A stretch of 60,474 bases of DNA from Desulfovermiculus sp041686195 (lineage in GTDB: Bacteria > Desulfobacterota > Desulfovibrionia > Desulfovibrionales > Desulfothermaceae), in contig JAWLEI010000007.1 of NCBI GenBank assembly GCA_041686195.1, positions 1-60,474 of the forward strand, read 5' to 3'. Shown piece by piece: positions 18,326 to 26,216 of the stretch (the first letter of the stretch is position 1; every line of letters starts with the position of its first letter). A program made the translations under genes and the position numbers. Below the pieces are notes generated by a model. The model ran no database searches. It was given only the letters and a program-made list of their open reading frames with translations, and was not told the DNA's origin.

Positions 18326-19270
18326 ATGGTTCGGTTCCAGGCATATATTTGGGGCCTGCTGTTGTGCTCCTGCATCGGCTGTGCGCCAGATGGCTTGCAT
18401 ACCCAGCCTGATTGGGAGTCCAGGCCGAAATCAATAAACATTCATAACGTTCCGGCCTATTCTCAAGACACACATCAGTGTGGGGCAACAGCTCTGGCTT
18501 CTATTCTCTGCTGGTCCGGAATCCAGACCTCACCTGAAGAGCTTGAGTCACAGGTCTATGATCCAAAAAGGAAAGGAACGCTGCAGAACAGCTTGCTCAG
18601 TGCCGCCAGACGGCAGGGCAGGGTCGGTTTCCAGATTCGCGGCCCTTATGCATTGCACAAAGAACTCCAAGCCGGCCATCCGGTCCTGGTCCTTTTGAAC
18701 CAAGGCCTCACGTGGTGGCCGGTCTGGCATTACGCAGTTGTCTGTGGATATGAAGGACCAAACCAAAAAGTCATTATAGCCGGAGGCAAACCGAGCCAGG
18801 AAAAGATTTCCTGGTCCATGTTCCACCGCATGTGGCTGCGGGCGGATGAATGGGGACTGCTTGTCCTCCCGCCCGATGAGCTGCCGGCTACAGCCTCTGC
18901 CCAGGAATGGCTGCGGGCTGTCCATGGCCTGGAACTGGCCGGGCAATATGAACAGGCCTTGACCGGCTATGCAGCAGCCCTGCAAAAATGGCCTTTTGAC
19001 TTAGCGGCCATGATGGGTATGGCCAACAGCCTGTATGCCCTGGACCGGCTGCAAGAGGCAGAAGACACCCTGCGCCAGGCCGTCAAGATGCACCCCGACG
19101 CAGGACCGGCCTTTAACAATCTGGCCCAGGTCCTGCTTGAACAAGGCAGGATCCAGGCCGCGCATCAGGCCATCAACACAGCCCTGGAACTGGGGGGACC
19201 GTATACAGAATCCTTTCAGGAAACCCGCACTGCAATTCGTAACCGAGAAAAGTCCGGCCACACCCCATGA
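18326..19270 (+). CDS. PA2778-type cysteine peptidase lipoprotein with TPRs
   Basis: 314 residues. The N-terminus (IWGLLLCSCIGC) is a lipoprotein signal with the probable lipidated Cys at 19. A papain-like C39-type peptidase domain follows with nucleophile C52 (DTHQCGATALASIL) and the catalytic His in WHYAVVCGY (near residue 138). Residues about 195-310 form tetratricopeptide repeats (YEQALTGYAAALQKWP, LQEAEDTLRQAVKMHPDAGPAFNNLAQ). C39-type domains often cut double-glycine leaders, and the preceding gene's product has a GG in its last span. Cell-envelope location is inferred from the lipobox. Confidence 0.85.
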   Translation: MVRFQAYIWGLLLCSCIGCAPDGLHTQPDWESRPKSINIHNVPAYSQDTHQCGATALASILCWSGIQTSPEELESQVYDPKRKGTLQNSLLSAARRQGRVGFQIRGPYALHKELQAGHPVLVLLNQGLTWWPVWHYAVVCGYEGPNQKVIIAGGKPSQEKISWSMFHRMWLRADEWGLLVLPPDELPATASAQEWLRAVHGLELAGQYEQALTGYAAALQKWPFDLAAMMGMANSLYALDRLQEAEDTLRQAVKMHPDAGPAFNNLAQVLLEQGRIQAAHQAINTALELGGPYTESFQETRTAIRNREKSGHTP

Positions 19271-19375
19271 TCATTCTATTTGGCCTTTATTCTTTTCCCA
19301 CTCAACATCCTGCCCCCTTGCCAGACGTCACTCTTGAACCTATGCTCGATTTCTGAATCGTATCCTTTTGGTGCG

Positions 19376-19395
19376 TGTTGTAATTTTGTACAACA
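19376..19395. promoter_or_regulatory. Inverted repeat upstream of ADP-forming acetyl-CoA synthetase
   Basis: TGTTGTA (19376-19382) and TACAACA (19389-19395) form a perfect 7-bp inverted repeat with a 6-base spacer, 64 bases before the ATG at 19459. The size and symmetry suit a dimeric repressor site. It does not match the TGGTnnnACCA operator of the lactate promoter, so a different regulator is implied. Confidence 0.4.
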
Positions 19396-19458
19396 ACAAG
19401 GTCTCTTGTTTCCATTCAGCAGTTTCCAAGCCCAATCGACTATGAGGAGATACCTGTT

Positions 19459-21648
19459 ATGCCAACAGCTTCGGACATAATTCCCGCTGCCCTGGACCTT
19501 GGCCACAGCTCTCTGGACGAACACCAATCCAAGCTCCTGCTTGCCGAATACAATATCCCTGTCACCCCGGAAAGGATTGTCTCATCAGAAGATGAGGCTG
19601 TGGCTGCAGCTCAGGAGCTCGGCTACCCTGTGGTCTTAAAGGCCTGCGGTCCACAACTGTCGCACAAGTCTGAGCAGGGCCTGGTCCATCTCAATCTGGA
19701 GCGGGAACAAACAGTCCGTTTTGCTTACCGTTCGGCCGTGAACAAGGCCGGACCGGCTCTGCACAATGCCCTGGTGCAAAACATGCTTTCCGGCCGGCGG
19801 GAATTTGTGGCCGGGATGTTCCGTGATTCTCAGTTCGGTCCGGTGATCATGTTTGGTCTGGGCGGTGTATACACTGAGGCTTTGGCCGATATCTCCTTCC
19901 GGGTCGCTCCACTCACCCCCCATGATGCGAAAGAAATGATACATGAAATCAAATCTTCCAACCTCCTGGGATCCTTGCGCGGAGATGAACCGGTGCATGA
20001 AGAAGAACTCATCCGCATTCTGACCGGGCTTTCCAGGCTGGCCCAGGACTGGCCCCACGTGCATGAGATTGATATCAACCCCCTGTTGATTCAAACCAAC
20101 GGGAGGCCGACAGCTGTTGACGCCCTGGCTGTCCTGTCTTCGGGCCAGGAAGACAAAGACCGCCCCCAGCCGGTTCCCCCTTCGGCTTTGGTCCCTCTGT
20201 TTTCCCCCTCTTCAGTAGCATTTGTCGGGGCCTCTGGTACAATGGGCAAATGGGGGCATATGCTGCCCACCAATGTCCTCAGTGGAGGATTTACAGGCCA
20301 AATCTATCTGGTCAATCCCAAAGGCGGGGAGCTCTTCGGCCGCCAGGTCTATTCGAGCTTGATGGACATTCCCGAAGATCTCGACCTGGTGGTGGTGACC
20401 ATCCCTGCGGCCAAAGTCAGGGAACTCATTCCCCAGATGCAGGCCAAAAATGTCAAGACCATGGTCCTCATCTCCTCCGGATTCAGCGAGACCGGCAGCC
20501 ACGGGGCAGCCATGGAAAAGGAGCTGGTCCAGGAGGCTCGTCAGGCCGGGATCGTTTTTTTGGGCCCCAACACCATGGGCCTTTGCAACCCGCACGCCCG
20601 GTTTCACTGTACCGGGACTGTGGTCCACCCTGAACCTGGAGCCACGGCCATGGTCTCCCAGTCCGGAAACATGGGGGTACAGCTTCTCTCCTATGCTGTG
20701 CAGCAAGGTATCGGCGTGCGCGGTTTTTGCGGCTCAGGGAATGAAGGCATGCTGACCATTGAAGACTTTTTGAGGGCCTTTGCCCAGGATCCCTTGACCA
20801 AAACGGTCATGCTCTACGTGGAAAGCGTCAAGGACGGTGCACGGTTCCTGGAAAATATGAAACGTCTGGCCCAAAAAAAACCGGTCATCCTGCTCAAAGG
20901 GGGCGAAACCCAGGCCGGAAACAAGGCTGCAGCCAGCCATACCGGGGCCTTGAGCTCCAACACCCGGGTCTTTGATGCCGTGTGCCGTCAAAGTGGAGTA
21001 CGCAAGGTGGACGGTCCCCTGGATCTCTTGCATATGGCTGCAGCTTTTTCTTCCCTGCCATTGCCTCAGGGAAATAAGGTGGCCATTATCACCCTGGGCG
21101 GCGGATGGGGAGTCATTACTGCTGATTTGTGTGCCAGCTACGGGTTGCAGGTTCCCGAGCTGTCCGCAGACCTTCGGGCCGAGATAGATACATTGTTGCC
21201 GGATTATTGGAGTCGCTCCAACCCTATTGATCTGGTTGGCGAGTGGGACGAAAAATTGCCGATCCAGGTTCTGGAAAGTGTCCTGCAATGGGACGAATGT
21301 GATGCAGTGATCAATCTGGGCATTCTGGGCCGCAAGATCTTTGTCAGCCGCTATCTGGATGCAATCGCAGAGACCGATCCAGCCTACAGTCAGGACTTTC
21401 TGCACCAAGCTTCTGCTTCGATCACCGCTTTTGAAAACTCCTATGTCCAATCCGTGGCCCGGTTGATGACCGAATACAATAAGCCGGTCTTTGGGGTCCG
21501 TCTGGAACAGGCCGAAGGCGACCAGACTGTCATGGAGGTCGAAGACTGCCCATACAAGGCCCTGTTTTACGAGACTCCGGAAAATGCGGTCAAAGTATGC
21601 GCGGAAATGTTTAGATATTACAAATTCCTGCACAGCACCAATCAATAG
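19459..21648 (+). CDS. Acetate--CoA ligase (ADP-forming), beta-alpha fusion
   Basis: 729 residues. An ATP-grasp (beta) domain covers about residues 1-220 (YPVVLKACGPQLSHKSEQGLVHLNL, EIDINPLLI). The alpha part follows: a CoA-binding Rossmann domain (SSVAFVGASGTMGKWG, IYLVNPKGGELFGRQVY) and two succinyl-CoA-ligase-like domains with the phospho-His loop KAAASHTGALSSN (His about 494) and IVFLGPNTMGLCNP. It makes acetate and ATP from acetyl-CoA, ADP and phosphate. There is no GNAT domain, so it is not a Pat-type acetyltransferase. With no pta/ackA in the window it is the likely ATP-yielding last step of lactate oxidation. GAGGAG precedes the ATG; an R1 copy touches the stop codon. Confidence 0.9.
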   Translation: MPTASDIIPAALDLGHSSLDEHQSKLLLAEYNIPVTPERIVSSEDEAVAAAQELGYPVVLKACGPQLSHKSEQGLVHLNLEREQTVRFAYRSAVNKAGPALHNALVQNMLSGRREFVAGMFRDSQFGPVIMFGLGGVYTEALADISFRVAPLTPHDAKEMIHEIKSSNLLGSLRGDEPVHEEELIRILTGLSRLAQDWPHVHEIDINPLLIQTNGRPTAVDALAVLSSGQEDKDRPQPVPPSALVPLFSPSSVAFVGASGTMGKWGHMLPTNVLSGGFTGQIYLVNPKGGELFGRQVYSSLMDIPEDLDLVVVTIPAAKVRELIPQMQAKNVKTMVLISSGFSETGSHGAAMEKELVQEARQAGIVFLGPNTMGLCNPHARFHCTGTVVHPEPGATAMVSQSGNMGVQLLSYAVQQGIGVRGFCGSGNEGMLTIEDFLRAFAQDPLTKTVMLYVESVKDGARFLENMKRLAQKKPVILLKGGETQAGNKAAASHTGALSSNTRVFDAVCRQSGVRKVDGPLDLLHMAAAFSSLPLPQGNKVAIITLGGGWGVITADLCASYGLQVPELSADLRAEIDTLLPDYWSRSNPIDLVGEWDEKLPIQVLESVLQWDECDAVINLGILGRKIFVSRYLDAIAETDPAYSQDFLHQASASITAFENSYVQSVARLMTEYNKPVFGVRLEQAEGDQTVMEVEDCPYKALFYETPENAVKVCAEMFRYYKFLHSTNQ

Positions 21649-21649
21649 T

Positions 21650-21727
21650 CAGCTTTGCCTCCGGCAAATCTGACATACTTTTTTGCCCCAAAGCAGGCAA
21701 AAGAAGAAAAATTTGCCGGATTGATCC
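21650..21727 (-). repeat. R1 dispersed hairpin repeat, copy C
   Basis: Reverse-oriented R1: GCCTCCGGCAAATCTGA, then TTTTTTGCCCCAAAGCAGGCAAAA, then AAATTTGCCGGATTGATCC. It begins within two bases of the acetyl-CoA synthetase stop codon and may serve as its 3' end structure. Bases 21728-21890 hold further imperfect hairpins (GGGTGAATAATCATTCGCCC near 21755; CACGCGTCTGCGCGTG near 21786) but no gene. Confidence 0.75.
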
Positions 21728-21913
21728 AGGATGAAGCGCGCGCTTTGGCAAGGGGTGAATAATCATTCGCCCTCTTTGGCCAGCCACGCGTCTGCGCGTG
21801 ACTGGCGGTCCCGGGCGACCAAGCAAGTTCGGGGTTACGTCTTGTTTCATACAAGGCCTTCACGCTGCAGATGGACAAAAAAAATAGTTCACAGAAAGAA
21901 CAACACTTAAAGC

Positions 21914-21942
21914 TTGACAGGGGATGCGTTCGGAAATATCTT
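21914..21942 (+). promoter_or_regulatory. Sigma-70-type promoter ahead of ccdA
   Basis: TTGACA (21914-21919), 17-base spacer, TATCTT (21937-21942). It leaves a leader of about 145 bases to the ccdA ATG at 22095. No operator is evident. Confidence 0.5.
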
Positions 21943-22094
21943 TGTATTTACAGTTTACACTCGGCCAATAAGACTTGCCAGTTTATTTCTTTTGGTGAAC
22001 ATTTTTTGTGAGTACCCGTCATTGGCCTCCTGCTGATGAGCAGGTGCGGAAAAAAATCAGGGCTTATGCCCTAACCAAGTGAGAATGACATCCA

Positions 22095-22805
22095 ATGCTT
22101 GATTTAACCTCATCAATGCAGGCTGCCCTGGACTCATCACTTCTTCTGGCCGCCGGTCTGAGCTTCTTGGCTGGATTGATGGCCAGTCTGACTCCCTGCG
22201 TTTACCCTTTGGTTCCGGTCGTGGTCACCTACGTCAGCTCAAACTCAGTTCAGGATCAAAGCAGGTGGCGTGCATTCACTACATCCCTGGCCTATGTGTG
22301 CGGTCTGGCCGCGGTCTATGCCGGACTTGGTATGCTGGCCGCCCTGACCGGGAGTTTTTTCGGCAGCATGGCCACCAATCCCTGGACCCATTTTATTGTA
22401 GCCAATATTTTTATCCTTCTGGGCTTAAATACCCTGGAGGTCATCCCCTTGCCCTTACTGTCTCTGAGCGGCGGCACTTCAGCCCGGCCGAACAAAGGAC
22501 TCCTGGGCGCTTTTACAGTGGGAGCCGCCTCCGGCCTGGTGGCCTCTCCCTGTACGGCCCCGGTTTTGGGCATCCTCCTCGCCTATGCTGGCTCGACCCA
22601 AAATGTGGCCGCCGGCGGGCTCATGCTGCTGTTGTTCTCTTTTGGAATGGGCATGATTCTGCTTGCTGCCGGAACATTTACCGGGCTTTTGACCTCTCTG
22701 CCCAAGCCCGGAAACTGGATGAACTGGATAAAAAAAGGACTTGGCCTGGCCATGATCGGTCTGGGCGAATACTTTTTGATTGAGGCCGGCCGGCTCATGC
22801 TGTAG
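22095..22805 (+). CDS. ccdA: CcdA/DsbD-type thiol-disulfide membrane transporter
   Basis: 236 residues with six hydrophobic spans. The redox-active pair is seen as C35 in TPCVYPLVPVVVTYV and C153 in ASPCTAPVLGILLAY, the CcdA/DsbD transmembrane signature. It moves reducing equivalents from cytoplasmic thioredoxin across the inner membrane. It lacks the periplasmic alpha and gamma domains of DsbD; the TlpA-like protein encoded 39 bases downstream is the likely periplasmic acceptor. Confidence 0.9.
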   Translation: MLDLTSSMQAALDSSLLLAAGLSFLAGLMASLTPCVYPLVPVVVTYVSSNSVQDQSRWRAFTTSLAYVCGLAAVYAGLGMLAALTGSFFGSMATNPWTHFIVANIFILLGLNTLEVIPLPLLSLSGGTSARPNKGLLGAFTVGAASGLVASPCTAPVLGILLAYAGSTQNVAAGGLMLLLFSFGMGMILLAAGTFTGLLTSLPKPGNWMNWIKKGLGLAMIGLGEYFLIEAGRLML

Positions 22806-22844
22806 GGCCGGATTCAACCTATAAACACTGTGAAGGAGAAACAC

Positions 22845-23342
22845 ATGCGCCATTTACAGACGCTTTGTATCACCCTTATCCTGAGTTTGCTTATGGCCGG
22901 ACCGGCCCTGGCAATCTCCAAGGGCACATCTGCCCCCTCATTTGAAATCGTTACCCTGGACGGCACCGAAATCGATTTGCAGGAATACACGGAAGAGGGT
23001 CCTGTCCTCCTTTTCTTCTGGAGTACGTGGTGCGACTACTGCAAACATGAAATGGAGGCCATCCAGGACCTGGAGAGTGAGTATGCCTCCAAAGGCCTGC
23101 AGGTCCTGGGCGTTAATCCCGGCTGGCGGGACAACGAACAAAGAGCACGATCGTTTCAAGACAAGTATGGGGCTGATTTGACCCTGGCCATTGATCAGAG
23201 CGGAAATTTAGGTCAAAAATACAGATTACAGGGCGTGCCCACCCTCTTCCTGCTGGATCAGGAAGGCACTGTAATGTTCTCGGGACACAATATTTCTCCG
23301 GAACTACGAAGCACCCTTGACCAGTACCTGTCTGAGAGCTAG
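22845..23342 (+). CDS. Periplasmic TlpA/ResA-like thioredoxin
   Basis: 165 residues from the ATG at 22845, directly after AAGGAGAAACAC. A cleavable signal peptide ends near AGPALA. The thioredoxin/redoxin fold has the active site WCDYC (Cys 63 and 66) after LLFFWSTW and the cis-Pro loop GVPTLFLLD. It should reduce periplasmic disulfides or apocytochrome haem sites using electrons from the adjacent CcdA, with which it forms an operon. Confidence 0.9.
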   Translation: MRHLQTLCITLILSLLMAGPALAISKGTSAPSFEIVTLDGTEIDLQEYTEEGPVLLFFWSTWCDYCKHEMEAIQDLESEYASKGLQVLGVNPGWRDNEQRARSFQDKYGADLTLAIDQSGNLGQKYRLQGVPTLFLLDQEGTVMFSGHNISPELRSTLDQYLSES

Positions 23343-23386
23343 GCTTTTCCACGCCACTCACCCCTTTTTACCCTTTTATTCCTCAG

Positions 23387-23417
23387 GGGAGCGAGATATT
23401 CATTACATCTCGCTCCC
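23387..23417 (+). terminator. Hairpin after the TlpA-like gene
   Basis: GGGAGCGAGAT (23387-23397) pairs with ATCTCGCTCCC (23407-23417) around a 9-base loop, 45 bases after the stop. No clear T-run follows, so it may be Rho-independent only in part. Confidence 0.5.
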
Positions 23418-23609
23418 ATTTGGAGCCAAGCCATAAGTGCGGCTTGCGCACGAAATGAGCCGGAATGAAGTGCCTGCGTTGTTGAACGTCAGAGGGAAAA
23501 TAAAAATCTTTTTGCCCTCTTTAGTAAAAAAAGGGGGTCAGCAGAGCATCTCGGGCCGAAGTTTTTTGGCCGTATCTCCAATAATGATCATATCCTCGCA
23601 AGTAAAATA

Positions 23610-24971
23610 ATGCCTGAACCTGTCAAACCCAATCTTCAGAAGACCTTTCCCGACAACCTCCCCTGCACCTCTATCCTGGAGAGCATTGCCGATGGGGTGT
23701 TCACTGTGGATCTGGACTGGAATATCACCTTTTTCAATCACTCTGCTGAGCAGATTACGTCCATTTCCAGCCGGGACGCGGTGGGACAAAAGTGCTGGGA
23801 AATTTTTCATTCCAGCCTGTGCGACGGTTCCTGCGCGTTGGGGCATTGCCTGGAAAGCAACTCCAGCATCAGCAATAAATCCATCTTTATCGTCCGCCCG
23901 GATGGCGAACGCGTGCCCATCTCCATCAGTGCCGCCCCCTTGTACAATCAGCACGGAGAGCTCATCGGCGGGGTGGAGACCTTTCGTGATTTGAGCGCCC
24001 TTCAGCTCATGCGCCAGGAAATGGAGCAGACCTACACCTTTGAAGACATTGTGGGCAAAAGTCAGGCCCTGAAGAAGATCTTTCGCTTTTTGCCTCAGAT
24101 CGCCCAAAGTCCGTCTTCAGTGCTCTTGAGCGGAGAATCCGGGACCGGAAAAGAGCTCTTCGCCCGGGCCATCCACAACTTGAGTCCACGCAAAGACAAG
24201 CCCTTTGTGGTAGTCAACTGCGGGGCCCTGCCGGAGCAGCTCCTGGAATCAGAGCTCTTCGGCTACAAGGCCGGGGCCTTTACTGATGCCAAAAAGGATA
24301 AGCCCGGCCGCTTTCACCTGGCTCACACCGGGACCTTGTTTCTGGACGAAATCGGGGAGCTCCCTCTGTCTCTGCAGGTCAAGCTGCTGCGGGTTTTGCA
24401 GGACCGGCACGTCGAACCTTTGGGAGCTCTTTACCCTGAACCTGTTGATGTCCGCTTTATCGCAGCCACCAACAAGGAGCTCGGTCAGGAAGTGAGCAAA
24501 GGAACCTTCCGACAGGATCTCTTCTACCGCTTAAATGTGGTCCAGCTGTCCCTGCCCCCTTTGCGGGACAGATCCGAAGACCTGCCCTTGCTTATCAATC
24601 ACTTCATTCGACGTTTCAACCTCTTGCAGAACAAAAATATCGCCGGGATCTCCGAAGATGCTCTGCGCGTACTTATGCGCTACAATTTCCCGGGCAATGT
24701 TCGGGAGTTGGAAAACATCGTTGAGTACGCCTTTATTCTCTGTCCGGATGGGTTCATCCATATTGAACACCTGCCCGAGTTCCTGCATCCCAAAACATCA
24801 GCCGAAACCACGTCTGCCCCAAAGACTCTCGAAGAAATCAAATGCCAGGCTGTACTGCAGGCCCTGAAACGAAATCAGGGAAAAAAAATGGTCACCTGCC
24901 GGGAACTGGGCATCTCCAAGGACACCCTGCGCCGCATGCTGGACCGCTGCCAGGCTTTAGGCGCAAAATAA
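23610..24971 (+). CDS. Sigma-54-dependent PAS activator of the ORP locus
   Basis: 453 residues. An N-terminal PAS domain (about 15-130; SIADGVFTVDLDWNITFFNHSAEQI) carries a cysteine cluster (KCWEIFHSSLCDGSCALGHC) that could bind metal or sense redox. The AAA+ domain has Walker A GESGTGKE (about 172) and the R-finger region; the sigma-54 contact loop reads GAFTDA rather than GAFTGA. A short Fis-like helix-turn-helix ends the protein (VTCRELGISKDTLRRMLDRC). It lies immediately upstream of the ORP genes and their -24/-12 promoter; in D. vulgaris the ORP operons are controlled by sigma-54 and a cognate activator. No REC domain, so it is not a response regulator. Confidence 0.9.
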   Translation: MPEPVKPNLQKTFPDNLPCTSILESIADGVFTVDLDWNITFFNHSAEQITSISSRDAVGQKCWEIFHSSLCDGSCALGHCLESNSSISNKSIFIVRPDGERVPISISAAPLYNQHGELIGGVETFRDLSALQLMRQEMEQTYTFEDIVGKSQALKKIFRFLPQIAQSPSSVLLSGESGTGKELFARAIHNLSPRKDKPFVVVNCGALPEQLLESELFGYKAGAFTDAKKDKPGRFHLAHTGTLFLDEIGELPLSLQVKLLRVLQDRHVEPLGALYPEPVDVRFIAATNKELGQEVSKGTFRQDLFYRLNVVQLSLPPLRDRSEDLPLLINHFIRRFNLLQNKNIAGISEDALRVLMRYNFPGNVRELENIVEYAFILCPDGFIHIEHLPEFLHPKTSAETTSAPKTLEEIKCQAVLQALKRNQGKKMVTCRELGISKDTLRRMLDRCQALGAK

Positions 24972-25006
24972 GCCCACAAACAGCCTTGGATCGCTTACTT
25001 TGCGCC
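24960..25006. promoter_or_regulatory. Inverted repeat, candidate activator site (UAS) for the ORP promoter
   Basis: GGCGCAAAATAAGC (24960-24973) and GCTTACTTTGCGCC (24993-25006) are complementary over 14 bp with one mismatch and a 19-base loop. The centre lies about 100 bp upstream of the -12 element at 25085, the usual place for sigma-54 activator sites. It overlaps the activator stop codon, so it could instead be a terminator, but no T-run follows. Confidence 0.5.
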
Positions 25007-25070
25007 ATCCCTCATCCCCTCCTGCCGGCCATTTGATTCTATCTATTTGATTTTACTCAATAGATTATAA

Positions 25071-25086
25071 TGGCTCACCCTTTGCA
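25071..25086 (+). promoter_or_regulatory. Sigma-54 promoter of the ORP operon
   Basis: TGGCTCACCCTTTGCA has GG and GC dinucleotides separated by exactly 10 bases and the TTGCA -12 core. It lies 110 bases before the first ORP-locus ATG. A smaller inverted repeat, ATCTATT (25041-25047)/AATAGAT (25059-25065), sits just upstream. Confidence 0.8.
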
Positions 25087-25195
25087 TATTATGAACAAAT
25101 CTGTCTGTTTGACCAATGCTCGGGCCAGCTTCGAGCCATAACCTTTATGCTTGGCCGGCTCAGAATGAGAGCACCAATCATTGTTTTTTCTTTTT

Positions 25196-25576
25196 ATGCG
25201 CATATGTCTCGCTGCTTACAATCACAGGCTGGCCGCGCTTTTTGACACTGCCAGCCGCCTGCTCCTCTTCGACGGACTCGGAGAGAGATTGCAACCGGCC
25301 GGAGAGATCCACCCCCCGGGGGAGGGTGCGGCATCAAGGATTGCTGCTGTGCTGGCATGCGGTGCGGAAGTACTCGTCTGCGGGGCCATGAGCCGCTGTA
25401 CCCGGCGCATACTTTCCGACTCCGGACTGGTTGTCTGGGACTGGGTGCGTGGTGATATCGACGAAGTTCTGACCGCCTGGACCCAGGACAGATTGCAGGA
25501 TCTGAGCATGCCCGGGTGTCAAAGGACCGTACCCTGTTGTCTGAAATCCCAAACACATCACAGGAGAGAAAAATGA
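25196..25576 (+). CDS. NifX/NifB-like small protein of ORP locus
   Basis: 126 residues from the ATG at 25196; a TTG at 25181 in the same frame is less likely. The sequence starts MRICLAAYNHRLAALFDTA and has AAVLACGAEVLVCGAMSR, the pattern of the dinitrogenase iron-molybdenum cofactor (NifX-like) fold, followed by a Cys-containing tail. It overlaps the ORP gene by 4 bases (ATGA), so the two are coupled. It probably handles a metal cluster together with ORP; the cluster type is unknown. The ribosome site is weak. Confidence 0.75.
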   Translation: MRICLAAYNHRLAALFDTASRLLLFDGLGERLQPAGEIHPPGEGAASRIAAVLACGAEVLVCGAMSRCTRRILSDSGLVVWDWVRGDIDEVLTAWTQDRLQDLSMPGCQRTVPCCLKSQTHHRREK

Positions 25577-25932
25577 AAATAGCCATCAGCAGTCAAGGAA
25601 AAGACTTGAGCTCTGCAGTCGACCCCCGCTTTGGCCGGGCGGCTGGATTTATCGTCTACGATGATCAGAGTGGGGAGCATGAATACATATCCAACGAGCA
25701 GAACCTGCAGGCCATGCAGGGTGCCGGGATCCAAACCGCCCAAAATGTAGCTCAGACCGGGGCCAAGGCGGTCATATCCGGACATGTGGGTCCGAAGGCC
25801 TTTTCTGCCCTTCAATCCGGAGGGATTGATATATACCTCTCCCAGTCCGGAACAGTTCAAGAGGCCCTGGACGCCTTCAGGGCCGGAAAGCTGGAAAAGG
25901 CTCAGGATGCTGACAAGCCGGGGCATTGGTAG
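25573..25932 (+). CDS. orp: Orange protein (ORP), Mo-Cu cluster protein family
   Basis: 119 residues from the ATG at 25573, preceded by CAGGAGAG. The sequence MKIAISSQGKDLSSAVDPRFGRAAGFIVYD and the HVGPKAF loop match the NifX-like ORP family. D. gigas and D. vulgaris ORP bind a mixed Mo-Cu sulfide cluster and belong to a complex linked to cell division. There are no Cys residues, consistent with non-covalent cluster binding in that family. The surrounding ATPase genes support the call. Confidence 0.85.
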   Translation: MKIAISSQGKDLSSAVDPRFGRAAGFIVYDDQSGEHEYISNEQNLQAMQGAGIQTAQNVAQTGAKAVISGHVGPKAFSALQSGGIDIYLSQSGTVQEALDAFRAGKLEKAQDADKPGHW

Positions 25933-25994
25933 ACTAATAAAATGCATGATACCCAGAGGCTTCAGGTGTCAGCGAAATTTTAAAGGTTAGAGTC

Positions 25995-26201
25995 ATGAAA
26001 TATTTTGGACCGCAATACAATTATCAGGCTGCTGGGTCTCCCCTATCTGCAGCCGGCAACAGCAGAAGTGATCCCAGCCTCAGGGAAGCAAGTGCAGTGT
26101 GCGTTTGCCCCAACTGTCTGGAGAAGTTTCCCAAAGCCCTGGGACAGGCCTGTGTGAATTGCCGGTGTCCATTGTGCAACGTTCCGTTGCGGAACATGTG
26201 A
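25995..26201 (+). CDS. Small cysteine-rich (zinc-ribbon-like) protein
   Basis: 68 residues. The C-terminal half has VCVCPNCLEKFPKALGQACVNCRCPLCNVPL, several CxxC pairs able to bind zinc or an Fe-S cluster; the N-terminal half is polar and Gly/Ser-rich. It lies between ORP and the two ATPases, 15 bases before the next ATG, so it is in the operon. Family not firmly recognised. Confidence 0.65.
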   Translation: MKYFGPQYNYQAAGSPLSAAGNSRSDPSLREASAVCVCPNCLEKFPKALGQACVNCRCPLCNVPLRNM

Positions 26202-26216
26202 GCAGGAGATGATATC

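Noticed and set aside
19459..21648. Protein lysine acetyltransferase (Pat type)
   Set aside because: No GNAT domain; the ATP-grasp plus succinyl-CoA-ligase layout with phospho-His loop fits the ADP-forming synthetase.
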